Source of the DNA: Verrucomicrobiia bacterium DG1235
Lineage (GTDB): Bacteria; Verrucomicrobiota; Verrucomicrobiia; Opitutales; Opitutaceae
Direction: 5' to 3'
Assembly (NCBI GenBank): GCA_000155695.1
Contig: DS990592.1
Span: 3,147,973-3,211,972 of the forward strand
Length of the DNA: 64,000 bases
Below are positions 44,350 to 55,100 of this stretch, in pieces. A program made the translations under genes and the position numbers. The stretch's first letter is position 1, and each line of letters starts with the position of its first letter. The notes under the pieces are model-generated. The model saw only the letters and a list, made by a program, of their open reading frames with translations. It ran no database searches and was not told the origin of the DNA.

Positions 44350-44378
44350 TTCACCCCTCACTCCTCACTACTCACACT
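44350..44378 (+). repeat. Heptamer tract before dxr
   Basis: TCACCCC TCACTCC TCACTAC TCACAC, ending five bases before the dxr ATG. Same unit family and position as the tracts ahead of the RibD-C gene, pyrB and the DciA-like gene. Confidence 0.78.
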
Positions 44379-44383
44379 TTTCG

Positions 44384-45586
44384 ATGAACATCGTTCTCCT
44401 CGGCGCCACCGGATCCATCGGCGAAAGCACCCTCAAAGTCATCCGAAAGCACAGCGACCGACTCAATCTCGTCGCCATAGCCGCCAACCAAAACGTCGAA
44501 AAACTCGCCGAGATCGCCCGCGAGTTCCACGTCCCCCACGTCGGACTCTTCGACGAAACCGCCTACGCCAACGCCAAATCCAGCTCCGCTTTTCCCTCCG
44601 GCACCCAATTTCACTGCGGACTCGAAGGACTCGAAACCCTCGCCGCCCTCCCCGAAGCCGACACCACCCTCGTCGCCGTCGTCGGCACACACGGCCTACA
44701 GCCCGCCCTCCGCGCCCTCGAAGCCGGCAAGACCCTCGCCGTCGCCTCCAAGGAAATCCTCGTCCTCGCCGGCAAATTCATCATGCAGGCCGCCCAAAAG
44801 TCCGGCTCCCTCATCCTCCCCGTCGACTCCGAGCACAACGCCATCTTCCAATGCCTCGACCCAAATCCCGCTGACAACCCATCACCCAATACCCAGAACG
44901 CGTCACCCCTACGAACGAAGTTCGTCGACAAACTCATCCTCACCGCCTCCGGAGGCTCCTTCCGCGACCTGCCCCTCGACCAATTCGACAAAGTCACCCT
45001 CAAGCAAGCCCTCCAACACCCCAACTGGGACATGGGCCCCAAGGTCACCATCGACGCAGCCACCATGGCCAACAAAGGTCTCGAGATGATCGAAGCCCGC
45101 TGGCTCTTCGGCATGCAAGCCGATCAAGTCCAAGCAGTTATCCACCCCCAAAGCATCGTCCACTCCATGGTCCAGTTCATAGACGGCTCCGTGCTCGCCC
45201 AGCTCTGCCCACCGGACATGACCTTCGCCATCCAGCACTGCCTCCTCTTTCCGGATCGCGGTCCCGGAGTCGTCGAACCCCTCGACTTCACCCAAGCCAT
45301 GCAGCTCGACTTCCGAGCTCCCGACCTCCGACGCTACCCCTGCCTCCGGCTCGCCCGCCAAGCCATGGAAGCCTGCGGAATCGCCACCGGAGTCTTCAAC
45401 GCTGCAAACGAAGTCGCCGTCGAAGCGTTTGTCTCAGGAAAGATAAGGTTTGTCGAAATCGCATCGATTATTGAGAAAACCCTCGATTCCATCCACAATG
45501 TAGAACCAAGTTCACTCGAAGAAGTCCTGCACTACGACCAAGTCGCCCGGCGACACGCCACCGACTTCGTCAGTACAACTTCCTAA
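44384..45586 (+). CDS. dxr: 1-deoxy-D-xylulose 5-phosphate reductoisomerase
   Basis: First committed step of the MEP isoprenoid pathway (NADPH). 400 residues. NADPH loop LLGATGSIGESTLKVI, then VASKEILVLAGKF (family ANKE-like), PVDSEHNAIFQCL, LTASGGSFRD, and GMQADQVQAVIHPQSIVHSM. Between FQCL and LILTASGG there is an extra stretch of about 20 residues (NPSPNTQNASPLRT) encoded by CACCCAATACCCAGAA-type repeat DNA at 44878-44905; it lies at a loop before the substrate segment. Heptamer leader. Confidence 0.96.
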   Translation: MNIVLLGATGSIGESTLKVIRKHSDRLNLVAIAANQNVEKLAEIAREFHVPHVGLFDETAYANAKSSSAFPSGTQFHCGLEGLETLAALPEADTTLVAVVGTHGLQPALRALEAGKTLAVASKEILVLAGKFIMQAAQKSGSLILPVDSEHNAIFQCLDPNPADNPSPNTQNASPLRTKFVDKLILTASGGSFRDLPLDQFDKVTLKQALQHPNWDMGPKVTIDAATMANKGLEMIEARWLFGMQADQVQAVIHPQSIVHSMVQFIDGSVLAQLCPPDMTFAIQHCLLFPDRGPGVVEPLDFTQAMQLDFRAPDLRRYPCLRLARQAMEACGIATGVFNAANEVAVEAFVSGKIRFVEIASIIEKTLDSIHNVEPSSLEEVLHYDQVARRHATDFVSTTS

Positions 45587-45600
45587 AAATTTCAAAAAAC

Positions 45601-45634
45601 CATCAGCACGCACCAGCGTCCTCAGTGGCTCAAA
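45601..45634 (+). repeat. ATCAGTG-type dispersed repeat, diverged copy
   Basis: CATCAGCACGCACCAGCGTC then CTCAGTGGCTC, aligned with 27821-27853. It fills the 70-base gap between dxr and rseP. Confidence 0.55.
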
Positions 45635-45656
45635 GAAACACTTTCCTAATCCAAAA

Positions 45657-47123
45657 ATGAATTTTTCCGAAATACTAAACCAAGGCTGGGGCATCCTCAT
45701 GGTCATCCTCTTCTTTGGAGGCTCCATCTTCGTGCACGAACTCGGACACTTCCTCGCCGCCAAATGGCGCGGACTCCACATCGAACGCTTCTCCATCGGA
45801 TTCGGACCGAAAATCATCTCCTGGACACGAGGCGGCGTCGACTACCGCCTCTCATGGCTCCCCCTCGGCGGCTACGTCGCCCTTCCACAGCTCGCTGACA
45901 TGCGCGGCATCGAAGGCGACTCCTCCATCGACACCAAAGCCATGCCCCCCATCTCCTACACCGACAAAGTCGTCGTCGCCGTAGCCGGAGCCGTCTTCAA
46001 TATCATCTTCGCCTTCCTCCTCGCCTCCATCCTCTACTTCACCGGACGCCCCATCTCCGAAGACCGCTCCTCCGTCGAAGTCGGCTTCCTTAGCGACAAC
46101 CTCGCCAACGCCGCCGGCGAACTCGTCCCCGCCCCCGCCAAATCCGCCGGCATGCAGATCGGCGACCATATCCTCTCCATCGACGGCACACCCGTCAAAG
46201 ACTGGGACGACATCCACCAAGGCATCGCACTTAGCTCCGGCAAGACCGACCAAGGCGACCGATCCATCATCTTCGTCGTCGAACGCGACGGCCAAGAACT
46301 CACTCTCCCCGTTCGTCCCATTATTTCCGAAGACATGAAGCTCCGCCAAGTCGGACTTCGCCCAGGCTACACCGTTATCGTCACCGCCCTGTATCCAAAT
46401 TCTCCTGCCATCAATGCAGGCATCAAACCGGGCGACACCCTTGTCTCCCTCGACGGAAACCCCGTCCGCTCCGTCGCCTTCTACACCGACTACCTCAAAG
46501 ACAAAGCCGGACAAGACGTCCCCATCACCTTCGAACACGAAGGCCAGCGCATCTCGTCCACTATCACCCCTGAAGACGTCGTCGTCTGGTCAGACGGACG
46601 CACCGAGACCCTCACCGGTATCGCCGGATTCGATACAAACCGCGGACTCCTCTACCAAACGCCTCTCGAACAAATGAAAGAGGTCGCCATCACCACCTAC
46701 ACAAACCTACGAGCGCTCCTCCATCGAAATTCCGACATCGGCATCTCACACATGTCCGGCCCCGCAGGCATCATTCGCGTAATCTACAGCGCCGCCCAGT
46801 ACGACATGCTCAGCACCCTCTGGATCGTCGTCTTCATCAACGTCAGCCTCGCCTTCTTCAACCTACTCCCCATCCCCGTCCTCGACGGCGGACACATCGT
46901 ATTTGCCACCATCAACAAACTGCGTGGCAAATCCATGAACCCAAACGTCATCGCCTCCCTCCAGGGCAGCTTCATGATCCTGCTCTTCGGCATGATGCTA
47001 TACGTCACCTTCTTCGACATTAGTCGCTGGATTTCGGATACGTCAGAAAGAGCCGAAATACGTGAAACACGCGTAGCCCCAGTCTTCGGGCAAGCTAGCG
47101 ACTCCACAACATCTCCAGAATAA
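45657..47123 (+). CDS. rseP: Site-2 (RIP) metalloprotease
   Basis: Intramembrane zinc protease that cleaves anti-sigma factors and signal-peptide remnants. 488 residues. HELGHFLAAKWRG gives the HExxH in the first membrane helix; GGYVALP is the following loop; two PDZ domains lie in the middle (AGMQIGDHILSIDG and AGIKPGDTLVSLDG); NLLPIPVLDGGHI is the LDG motif in the C-terminal helix. The C-terminus extends about 35 residues past the last helix. Stop overlaps the ispG start by one base (TAATG). Confidence 0.95.
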   Translation: MNFSEILNQGWGILMVILFFGGSIFVHELGHFLAAKWRGLHIERFSIGFGPKIISWTRGGVDYRLSWLPLGGYVALPQLADMRGIEGDSSIDTKAMPPISYTDKVVVAVAGAVFNIIFAFLLASILYFTGRPISEDRSSVEVGFLSDNLANAAGELVPAPAKSAGMQIGDHILSIDGTPVKDWDDIHQGIALSSGKTDQGDRSIIFVVERDGQELTLPVRPIISEDMKLRQVGLRPGYTVIVTALYPNSPAINAGIKPGDTLVSLDGNPVRSVAFYTDYLKDKAGQDVPITFEHEGQRISSTITPEDVVVWSDGRTETLTGIAGFDTNRGLLYQTPLEQMKEVAITTYTNLRALLHRNSDIGISHMSGPAGIIRVIYSAAQYDMLSTLWIVVFINVSLAFFNLLPIPVLDGGHIVFATINKLRGKSMNPNVIASLQGSFMILLFGMMLYVTFFDISRWISDTSERAEIRETRVAPVFGQASDSTTSPE

Positions 47124-49159
47124 TGAGCTCATACTGCGTCTCCCGTTTCGCCACCCAGCGTCGCGTCAGTCGTGAAGTCCTAGTCGGCTCCGTAGGAGTT
47201 GGCGGAGACAATCCCATCCGTATCCAGTCGATGACGACGACGCTCACCCAAGACGTCGTCGCCACCGTCAAACAGTCCATCGCCCTCGCCGAATCTGGCT
47301 GCGAGATCGTCCGCGTCACCGCACCCAACAAGCCCGCCGCTCGCGCCCTCAAAGACATCCGCGCCCAATTTTCAGCCGCCGGATTCTCGCATATTCCCCT
47401 CGTCGCCGACATCCACTTCCTGCCCAACGCCGCCATGGAAGCGGTCGAACACGTCGAAAAAGTCCGCGTTAACCCGGGCAACTACGCCGACAACAAAAAA
47501 TTCGCCGTCCTCGAGTATACGGATTCCGAATACAACGCCGAACTCCAGCGCCTCTACGAATCCTTCTCCCCGCTCGTAAAACGCGCCAAAGAGCTCGGTC
47601 GCTCCCTACGCATCGGCACCAACCACGGCTCCCTCTCGGACCGTATCATGAACCGCTACGGCGACACCCCACTCGGCATGGTAGAGTCCGCCCTCGAGTT
47701 CCTCCGCATCGCCCAGTCCCACGGATTCTACGACATGATCCTCTCCATGAAGGCGAGCAACCCAAAGGTCATGATCGAAGCCTACCGCCTCCTCGTCCAA
47801 CACATGGACAAGGAAGACATGGCTTACCCGCTCCACCTCGGCGTCACCGAAGCGGGCGACGGAGAAGACGGCCGCATCAAGTCCGCCATCGGCATCGGCT
47901 CCCTCCTCATGGACGGCCTCGGCGACACCATTCGCGTCTCCCTCACCGAAGACCCCGTCTACGAAATTCCCGTCGCCCAAGCCATCGCGAACAAGATCAT
48001 GGCTCGCTGGAATATCGACGCGCACATCGAACCGGCCGACGATTCCATCGATCCCTTCCACTTCCAGCGTCGAACCATCTCCGAGATCCAGCTAAGCAAG
48101 CTCGCCAAGCTCGGCCCCAAGGAGCCCCCGACGGTCATCACTCCCGTCACGCATCCAATTTCCGAATACGTCACCATCGCGGCGGAAGCCAAAACATCGC
48201 GCCCATCGTTCGGCGACGCCAAACTGGAAGGACTTCTCGTCAAAGCCGATAAGATAACCGACCTAGAAAAACTCACCGAACTCTGCCAAGCCATCAACGG
48301 CGCAGCAGAATTCGTCGTCGTGGAGCTCAACCCCAAACTACCCCTCGACGAAGTCTCCCTCGCCCTTCCACCAAGCAATCTCCCCCTCGCGGTGCTGCGC
48401 GACTTCGGCGACGAGGACTACAACGACTACAAGCAATTCGTCCACCTCTGCTCCCAATTTCGCATTCGCCCCATCCTCGGCCTCTCGCCCACCGCCAGTG
48501 ACGGCATCCTTTCCGAGCCCACCGCCGACACCATCATCACGATGCACTCCGGCATCACGCCCACCCGCCCCAATCATCGCATCGGCTACTACCGCCAGCT
48601 AGCAGACCGTCTCAAACACTGGAAGAACACCTCCCCAATTTGGATCCGTAACTTAGGCGGCACCGCTACTCCGAAATCGTCGTCCCCCTTCCTCGACAAA
48701 CTCCTCGACGCCTCCATCCTTACCGGCTCCCTACTTTGCGACGGCCTCGGCGACATGGTAAGCATCGAGTCTGAAACAGACCTCGTCCGCTCCACCCGCC
48801 TCACCTACAACGTCCTTCAAGGGGCCGGCTCACGCATCACCAAAACCGAATTCGTCGCCTGCCCCAGCTGTGGCCGCACGCTCTTCGACCTGCAAAGCAC
48901 CACCCAACGCATCCGCGAAAAAACCGGACACCTCAAAGGCGTCAAAATCGCCATCATGGGCTGCATCGTCAACGGCCCCGGAGAAATGGCAGACGCGGAT
49001 TTTGGATACGTCGGCGGAGCCCCCGCTAAAATCAATCTCTACGTCGGAAAAACCTGCGTTAAGTACAACATCCCCCAAGCCGAAGCCGACGAACGCCTCA
49101 TCGATCTCATCCGCGAACACGGCAAATGGGTCGATCCCAAGCCAGTCACTGCCAATTGA
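47123..49159 (+). CDS. ispG: 4-hydroxy-3-methylbut-2-enyl-diphosphate synthase, large type
   Basis: Penultimate MEP-pathway step, an iron-sulfur enzyme. 678 residues, nearly twice the E. coli enzyme; the extra central region (about 250-550) is the inserted TIM-like domain of the plant/Chlamydia/Bacteroidota form. N-terminal GDNPIRIQSMTTTLTQDV and VADIHFLPNAAMEA; C-terminal cluster ligands in CPSCGRTLFDLQ (two Cys) and IMGCIVNGPGEMADAD (third Cys plus catalytic Glu). Last gene of the operon, translationally coupled to rseP. Confidence 0.96.
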   Translation: MSSYCVSRFATQRRVSREVLVGSVGVGGDNPIRIQSMTTTLTQDVVATVKQSIALAESGCEIVRVTAPNKPAARALKDIRAQFSAAGFSHIPLVADIHFLPNAAMEAVEHVEKVRVNPGNYADNKKFAVLEYTDSEYNAELQRLYESFSPLVKRAKELGRSLRIGTNHGSLSDRIMNRYGDTPLGMVESALEFLRIAQSHGFYDMILSMKASNPKVMIEAYRLLVQHMDKEDMAYPLHLGVTEAGDGEDGRIKSAIGIGSLLMDGLGDTIRVSLTEDPVYEIPVAQAIANKIMARWNIDAHIEPADDSIDPFHFQRRTISEIQLSKLAKLGPKEPPTVITPVTHPISEYVTIAAEAKTSRPSFGDAKLEGLLVKADKITDLEKLTELCQAINGAAEFVVVELNPKLPLDEVSLALPPSNLPLAVLRDFGDEDYNDYKQFVHLCSQFRIRPILGLSPTASDGILSEPTADTIITMHSGITPTRPNHRIGYYRQLADRLKHWKNTSPIWIRNLGGTATPKSSSPFLDKLLDASILTGSLLCDGLGDMVSIESETDLVRSTRLTYNVLQGAGSRITKTEFVACPSCGRTLFDLQSTTQRIREKTGHLKGVKIAIMGCIVNGPGEMADADFGYVGGAPAKINLYVGKTCVKYNIPQAEADERLIDLIREHGKWVDPKPVTAN

Positions 49160-49166
49160 AGTATCG

Positions 49167-49841
49167 CTAAAACCGATACATCAAACCAGCGCGAACCACT
49201 GGATACAGCTCGAATTTATCCAACTCTTCATTGAGCTCCCTCTCCTCCACTCGCAAATGGCTCAAGAACTCCGGCTCCTCCGCGATCAGACCCGTCGCCT
49301 CCAAAACCGCGGCAGCTGACCCAGAGTACATCACCCCAGCATTGAAATACGCGCCCCAACCCTGACCTCGAGTTCGTTTCGAAAACCCAAGCCCTAAGTA
49401 CGGTGCGATAGACTCCTCCCATTCCACGTCACCCGTTATCGAGCCCACCAAAGTAGCTGGATAAAGAACCCCGTCCAACTCATAGGTCGTGCCCTCCAGA
49501 GGACGCCCCACTACCTGCACGGCATTATCCGCCAACACCATACCGGCGGACAGATGAAACCTGCCACCGCTTGGGTGCCACTCCAGAACCGCCAGGCTAT
49601 TAGCAAGATCCACACTGCCCGTATAATCAACACCTCCCGTCGTATAGTCAGCGGATTGATCCGCACCGCCCATTGCCATATTGACGACAAACTGGTCGGA
49701 AACCGTTACCCAAAGCGATCCACCAAAACCGGTCGAACCGGCCTCCAGACCCAATGCGACTATTGGATTTTTCTCGTCAACTGACGCCTCAGAAAACGAG
49801 GCCGAAACTATCAGAGCCATTGCGACTGTAGCAAATTTCAT
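49167..49841 (-). CDS. Outer-membrane beta-barrel-like protein
   Basis: 224 residues from ATG 49839-49841 (MKFATVAMALIVSASFSEAS, a signal peptide). The mature part alternates amphipathic strands (GGSLWVTVSDQFVVNMAMGG; YLGLGFSKRTRGQGWGAYFN) and ends in an aromatic (VVRAGLMYRF), the usual barrel signal. Probably a small outer-membrane barrel of unknown function. Convergent with ispG; the stops are 7 bases apart. Confidence 0.7.
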   Translation of the reverse strand: MKFATVAMALIVSASFSEASVDEKNPIVALGLEAGSTGFGGSLWVTVSDQFVVNMAMGGADQSADYTTGGVDYTGSVDLANSLAVLEWHPSGGRFHLSAGMVLADNAVQVVGRPLEGTTYELDGVLYPATLVGSITGDVEWEESIAPYLGLGFSKRTRGQGWGAYFNAGVMYSGSAAAVLEATGLIAEEPEFLSHLRVEERELNEELDKFELYPVVRAGLMYRF

Positions 49842-49978
49842 AAAACAAAGAGATGGATGTTCAGCAGTAGAGGCATTCTTTGCCTCCAATGCGACTACCT
49901 GTTGAAAATTAATGGGACCTAACTAAAATCGAAGAGCAACCCTCCGGTAACTACCAAATCCACTCCCCAGCTACACTT

Positions 49979-50821
49979 ATGCCAACACCCCAAGCCCAAG
50001 CTAAATTCATCGGCGTCGACGGCGGCGGCACCTCCACCAAAGCCATTGCGATCGACCGTACTGGAAAAGAAATTGGGAGCGGCCGGTCAGAAGGCAGCAA
50101 CCCAAACAATATCGGCTTTCCCCAAGCAGCATCCAATATTCTCGAAGCAATTCGCCAGTGCAAAGCGCCGCTCGACTCCCAAACCTCCCTCTGCATCGGC
50201 ATCGCCGGCCTCGCCACCGAAGAGCAAACCCAAAAGCTCCGCGACGCCCTCCTCGCCCAAGAGCCGACCCTCAAGCAAAGCTGCCTTACCTTCACCCACG
50301 ATCTCGAAATCGCCCACTTCGCCGCTTTCCAAGAAAAACCGGGCATGGTCCTCATCGCAGGCACAGGCTCCGCCTGCTACGCAAGAAACTCAAAAGGAGA
50401 AACTTTCCGCGCCAGCGGACGCGATTTCGACTACGAAGATCCAGGAAGTGGATACGCGATCGGAAAACGTGCCAACGAATCGAAACTCCTCCTCGCCGCC
50501 GACTCGCGAAAGGCCATCGCCTCCATCGCTCCTCGCGTCATCGAACTCGCTAGCGAAGGCGACCTAAGAGCACTCGATATTCTTCGCATCGAGGCTGAGA
50601 ATATCGCTAAGCTCGCCCGCGCAGTATACGTCGATTTCTCCAAAACCGAAACCTTCCCCGAACTCGCCCTATCAGGAAGCATCCTGCAGGCCGACACGCT
50701 CTACCGCTACAGCGTTCTCTTCGAGCTCCAATCCGCTCTCCACAATATAAAAGTCATAGAGACGAAAACCGCTCCCGAGCTAGCCGCCGCCCAACTCGCG
50801 AAAAGTACCGCGACCCTTTGA
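49979..50821 (+). CDS. BadF/BcrA-type ATPase, N-acetylglucosamine-kinase-like
   Basis: 280 residues of the ASKHA fold. Phosphate-1 motif KFIGVDGGGTSTKAIAID, SNPNNIGF, IGIAGLATE, then adenosine-side GMVLIAGTGSACYARN and DPGSGYAIGKRA. These fit eukaryote-type GlcNAc kinases and relatives, which phosphorylate amino sugars for recycling. No activating 2-hydroxyacyl-dehydratase partner is near, so the sugar-kinase reading is favoured. Single gene followed by a hairpin terminator. Confidence 0.85.
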   Translation: MPTPQAQAKFIGVDGGGTSTKAIAIDRTGKEIGSGRSEGSNPNNIGFPQAASNILEAIRQCKAPLDSQTSLCIGIAGLATEEQTQKLRDALLAQEPTLKQSCLTFTHDLEIAHFAAFQEKPGMVLIAGTGSACYARNSKGETFRASGRDFDYEDPGSGYAIGKRANESKLLLAADSRKAIASIAPRVIELASEGDLRALDILRIEAENIAKLARAVYVDFSKTETFPELALSGSILQADTLYRYSVLFELQSALHNIKVIETKTAPELAAAQLAKSTATL

Positions 50822-50884
50822 ATCGGCGTCATTGTAACCAATTTCCCTGACATCACCTTGGAACACGGGAATCAAAACACAAAA

Positions 50885-50910
50885 GAGCCGCCTCGTTTCC
50901 GAGACGGCTC
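50885..50910. terminator. Bidirectional hairpin terminator
   Basis: Stem GAGCCGCCTCG / CGAGACGGCTC with TTTC loop between convergent genes. On the minus strand it is followed by TTTTGTGTTTT, so it best serves the zinc peptidase. Confidence 0.75.
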
Positions 50911-50980
50911 CCTCCTCTGTTTCTCTTCCCTCCTGCCACGCGATCTATGTCGCGTAGCAAAAATTTAAATACATTGATCT

Positions 50981-51676
50981 CTAGTCTCTGCGACCGCTGA
51001 GCATCATCAGGAGATAGATCAGATAACCCAATGATGATACAAACGCAGCAACATAGGTCCAGGCTGCAGCATCCAGCGTTTTATTTACCCCTACCAGCTC
51101 ATCCTGGTCCAGGATGCCGAGCGACACGAGTTCCTGCTTCGCCCGACGGCTCGCATCAAACTCCACCGGCAAGGTGATCAGATGAAACGCCGTCATCACG
51201 AGATAACAACCAACACCGATCTTTAAAAACAGACCACCCATCGCCGCGCCGAACAAAAAGAACGGTCCAAACATGATGAAAGGCATGAGGCTCGCCGCGA
51301 TGTTCGTCACCGGAATCATCGCCATACGAGCGTTCAACATGGAATAACCAACCTTGTGCTGCACCGCGTGACCCGCTTCATGAGCCGCCACGCCGAGCGC
51401 CGCAAGGCTAGTGCCATTGTAGTTGTGCTCGCTCAGGGCCAAACGCTTGTTGACCGGGTCGTAGTGGTCAGTCAGCTCGCCACGCACCTGCACGATCTCT
51501 ACATCGTTGATTCCAGCCTTTTGCATGACCGCCATCGCCGCCTCACGACCTGATATGCGGCCCCGCGAAGGAATCTGCACGTACTTGCCGTAGGCAGACT
51601 TGACCTTGTTCTGCGCCCAAAAGGCGAGGATGAACGTCGGCACGATTAAAATGATGAATGGAAGAAGTGAAGCCAT
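50981..51676 (-). CDS. YugP-like membrane zinc metallopeptidase
   Basis: 231 residues. Membrane segment at the N-terminus, then GISDVEIVQVRG-like INDVEIVQVRGELTDHYDP, the catalytic VAAHEAGHAVQHKVGYSML (HEAGH, HExxH type), and three hydrophobic segments toward the C-terminus. Family members are inner-membrane proteases of unclear role, possibly in protein quality control. Monocistronic; a 431-base gap lies upstream. Confidence 0.9.
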   Translation of the reverse strand: MASLLPFIILIVPTFILAFWAQNKVKSAYGKYVQIPSRGRISGREAAMAVMQKAGINDVEIVQVRGELTDHYDPVNKRLALSEHNYNGTSLAALGVAAHEAGHAVQHKVGYSMLNARMAMIPVTNIAASLMPFIMFGPFFLFGAAMGGLFLKIGVGCYLVMTAFHLITLPVEFDASRRAKQELVSLGILDQDELVGVNKTLDAAAWTYVAAFVSSLGYLIYLLMMLSGRRD

Positions 51677-52107
51677 TGAAGTGATTAAGAATTGATGGGT
51701 TCACTGATAGCAACGAGCGTTCCATGTTCCTGAATGCGAGAGCAATATCCTCCCGAACAAACTCTAACCCCTCACAATCAACAAGTTACAAGAACGAAGA
51801 AAATTCCGTCAAAAATTTGCCCGCAAATCAAGCGCGACACCCCGTCGCGCCTTGAGCCACAATTACAGGATCCGATGTCCCCATCATCGGCAGTCAATAG
51901 CCTTCGCTCCGCCACTTCCCCTCTAGGCTCCTCTTGTTGGCTTCTCACACCAGAGCGCGAAACCAGCCTGTCAAACCCTACGTAAAAGAGAAAAATATGC
52001 GTAAAACTCGCAGTCAGTAGCCCATTAAATACCCGCTAGAACTGCGTTTTTTAGCCTAGGAGCCGAATACTCTGTGTATCCACACAAAAACTCTGGCTAC
52101 ACCCCTC
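51677..52107. other. Gene-free region between the peptidase and the giant exoprotein
   Basis: 431 bases without a gene on either strand. It should hold the promoters of two divergent genes. One hairpin, AAGCGCGACACCCCGTCGCG (about 51829-51851), resembles the sequence at 8573-8587 (AAGCGCGACACCTCGTC) and may be a REP-like element. The 3' end contains TGTGTATCCACACA. Confidence 0.5.
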
Positions 52108-55100
52108 ATGACTCCACTCCACCGATTTCTCACTCTCGTCCTCCTCAGCCTATACAGCAGCCTCACCCTCCACGCCGGATCAAACCCGCCACATCCCGAA
52201 GGCCTCCTTCTTCGCGGATTCGAGTCCGAAGCTGCATTCAATCGACGGGGCGACCAAGCAGTCCTGAACGGAGTGCAGACCACAATAAGAATCGACGCCG
52301 CCGGCGAAGTGAGCTCCTCCATCTCCGCAGAGGATATCGCCCCACTCGTCTCCTGGTACCAAAACCGCGATCAATACTACTCCGCCTACGCGGATTTCGG
52401 ACCGGGCATAGGAAGCGCCATCGGCTTCACCGACGATATCTCCTCTGCTGGCAAAACGCTCGACCTGGACGGAAACAAGGCCGGACCGAGTATCTTTCTC
52501 GACGAAACCTATCAGGCAATCCTTACCGTCGCCAAGGCCTACGTCGACGCGGGCGTAGACGCCATCCACTACGATACCGCTTGGGTCGCGCTGGACGCCG
52601 GACCCTTCGACTCCGCTACTATGACCGCCTTCCGCGACTGGCTCAACACCCGCTTTTCGGAAGCAACCCTCCAGAGCTACATCGACCCCTCCTACGACGA
52701 CGGTACGTTCGACTACGGAGTCTTCCTTCGTTCAAAGGGCGTCACCACTTCCAACTACGGCACCGCTACCATCGGAAGCGAAAAACTAGGAGCCACCAAA
52801 CACTGGCGCCTCTGGCACGCCTTTCTTCGATACAAGGAGCGCGAGGTCATCGCCACCTTCGTCGACGCCGTCAACACCTACGCCCAAGCCGAACTAGGCC
52901 GCGAAATCGGTTTCTACTTCAATCGCTACGGCTTCATCGACCGACCGGCCGATCGGTGGTTTCTCGCCGAATACGCCTCGGGCGATCTAGGCGAAACGCA
53001 CTTCAGCGGCCAAACATGGGACTATTCCGACGGCTATAACCTAGAACCAGTATTCCGCGCGGGGCTGAAAACCAACGACAATCGCTTCGAGCCGTGGAAC
53101 AGCCCGCCCGCAGCCAATACCGCCGTCCAAAGTCTCTTCCTCGCCGAAACCATCGCCAACAACGGCGTCGCAACCTGGGAGGACGACTACCCAGCTACCG
53201 CCCCCATCGCGCGACTCGCCCGCCAATACGACTCCCAGCTCGACCACGCTCCAGTCAGCGAAGCCGCCATCTTCTACCCGCTCGCCACCACTCTTCACAC
53301 CGAACCACTCCAAGTCGGTCCTGACCCTGGACTGCTCGGAGGCGATCACTATTGGTATCTCGGTCTTGGATACATTCTTCAAGAACTCGAAATCAACTAC
53401 GACGTCGCCTTCGGAGGAGACGGACTCGGCATGCCAGACACTTTCTCCAGCAGCGACATCAGTAGCTATCCCGTCGTCTTCGTTTCGGAAGCGATCCAAG
53501 TCACTGACAGCCAGTTCACCGCACTCATGGACTACGTAAATGGTGGCGGCACGCTCATCGTCACCGGAACAAACTGCCTTCGATACGACGCGCTCGGAAA
53601 CGACATGTCGAGCACCCGAAGCTACGACAGCAAAACTTGGACTCAACTTCTGGGCTCTGCCGGGAGCACCTCCATCGGTAGCGGTACCCTAAAGGTCGTC
53701 AGCCTCGACGCAATCGGCACCACTGGCTATACCGACCAACCGAGCTCGTCCGCCCTTTCATCAGCCCTCGCCAGCCTTGAAGCGGCTCTCCCCTCCAGCA
53801 TCGAACGCGTCACCACCGGAGCATCAGGAGACGTCCGCGCACTGAGCTACCGCGACACTTCCGACAACTCTCGAGTGTACCACCTCCTCAACTACAGTTT
53901 CAACGGAGCAGGCACTGCCATCTCCTCTCAAAGTAGCTTCACCGTCTCTTTCCCGACTCCACCTTCCTCTCCAGGTTCCAGCGACTACGCGGGCACATCC
54001 GTTGCCACCTATGTCGCATCCGCCGACAGCGCTCCCACAACACTCACCATCACCGATCTCGGCAGCGGCACCTCCCAAGTCACCATTCCTAGCCTCAGCT
54101 ACTGGGGCATCCTGCGTATCGGCTCGGCAATTCCGACTGACGATCATCCAAATGTCGAGCCAATCGCCTACTTCGATTCCCTCTTTAGCTACGAAGTCTT
54201 CGACTCCACCGAATCTCGCTCCCTCACCTACAGCGCATTCGACGACGATGAAATCGACCAACTCCAAATCTACTACTCCAAAAAAGACACCAGCACCGGC
54301 CTCTTCGGAGCGTGGACCGCCGACCAGACAATTGCAGGCACAAGCGCCAACGAAATCGTTGACGCAACAGTTGACTACACCCTCCCCTCGGAAGGACATT
54401 TTCGTCTCCAAATAGTGGCGACAGATAGCGATTCTGCCACAAACAGCCTTCTCGGCAGCAACGCCTACGACACCGAAGTGGGTTACGACACCACAGCCCT
54501 TGACCGTTCCTCACTGGTCGTCACCCCCCTCCACGGAAACGCAAGCGGATCCGTCATCACCTCCCCCGTCACGCCGAGCTTCTCCTTCACCGGCCACGAA
54601 GACAAAGTCTCCGGATTCGGCCAGTACAACTGGAGCTGGAACAACGGGGGCAATACCATCGACGGAGGCGGAAATCCTCTCGAAGAAACCATCACGCTCG
54701 ACGCCATACCCGCAATCGTAGAAGCCGAATACGGCGAGTACAACCTAAGCCTACGCTTTCAAAACGGAGCGAATATCTGGGATGATTCAGAAACTGAATA
54801 CACCCTCATTTACACGCTTCCGCTCACCTACAACGGCAGCGAAACAGACGAAACCGCAACCGCCGGCGACACCGTTTCATTCACCTTAGACTACACAAAC
54901 GTCTACGGAGACGTATCCATCCAATGGTACAAAAACGACGAATCAATGGATGGCCAGACAGAGGGCACGCTCACTCTCTTCAGCGTTGGCGACTCCGACG
55001 CTGCTACCTACCACGCCACCATCGAAAATCCTGCTGGCCAAATCACTTCACCGGATTTCAACCTCACCGTAAATACCACTCTCGAAGTCACTCAACAACC

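Noticed and set aside
52108-53700. Confident GH42 beta-galactosidase assignment
   Set aside because: The overall layout fits, but I could not place both catalytic glutamates, so only a glycosidase-like fold is claimed.
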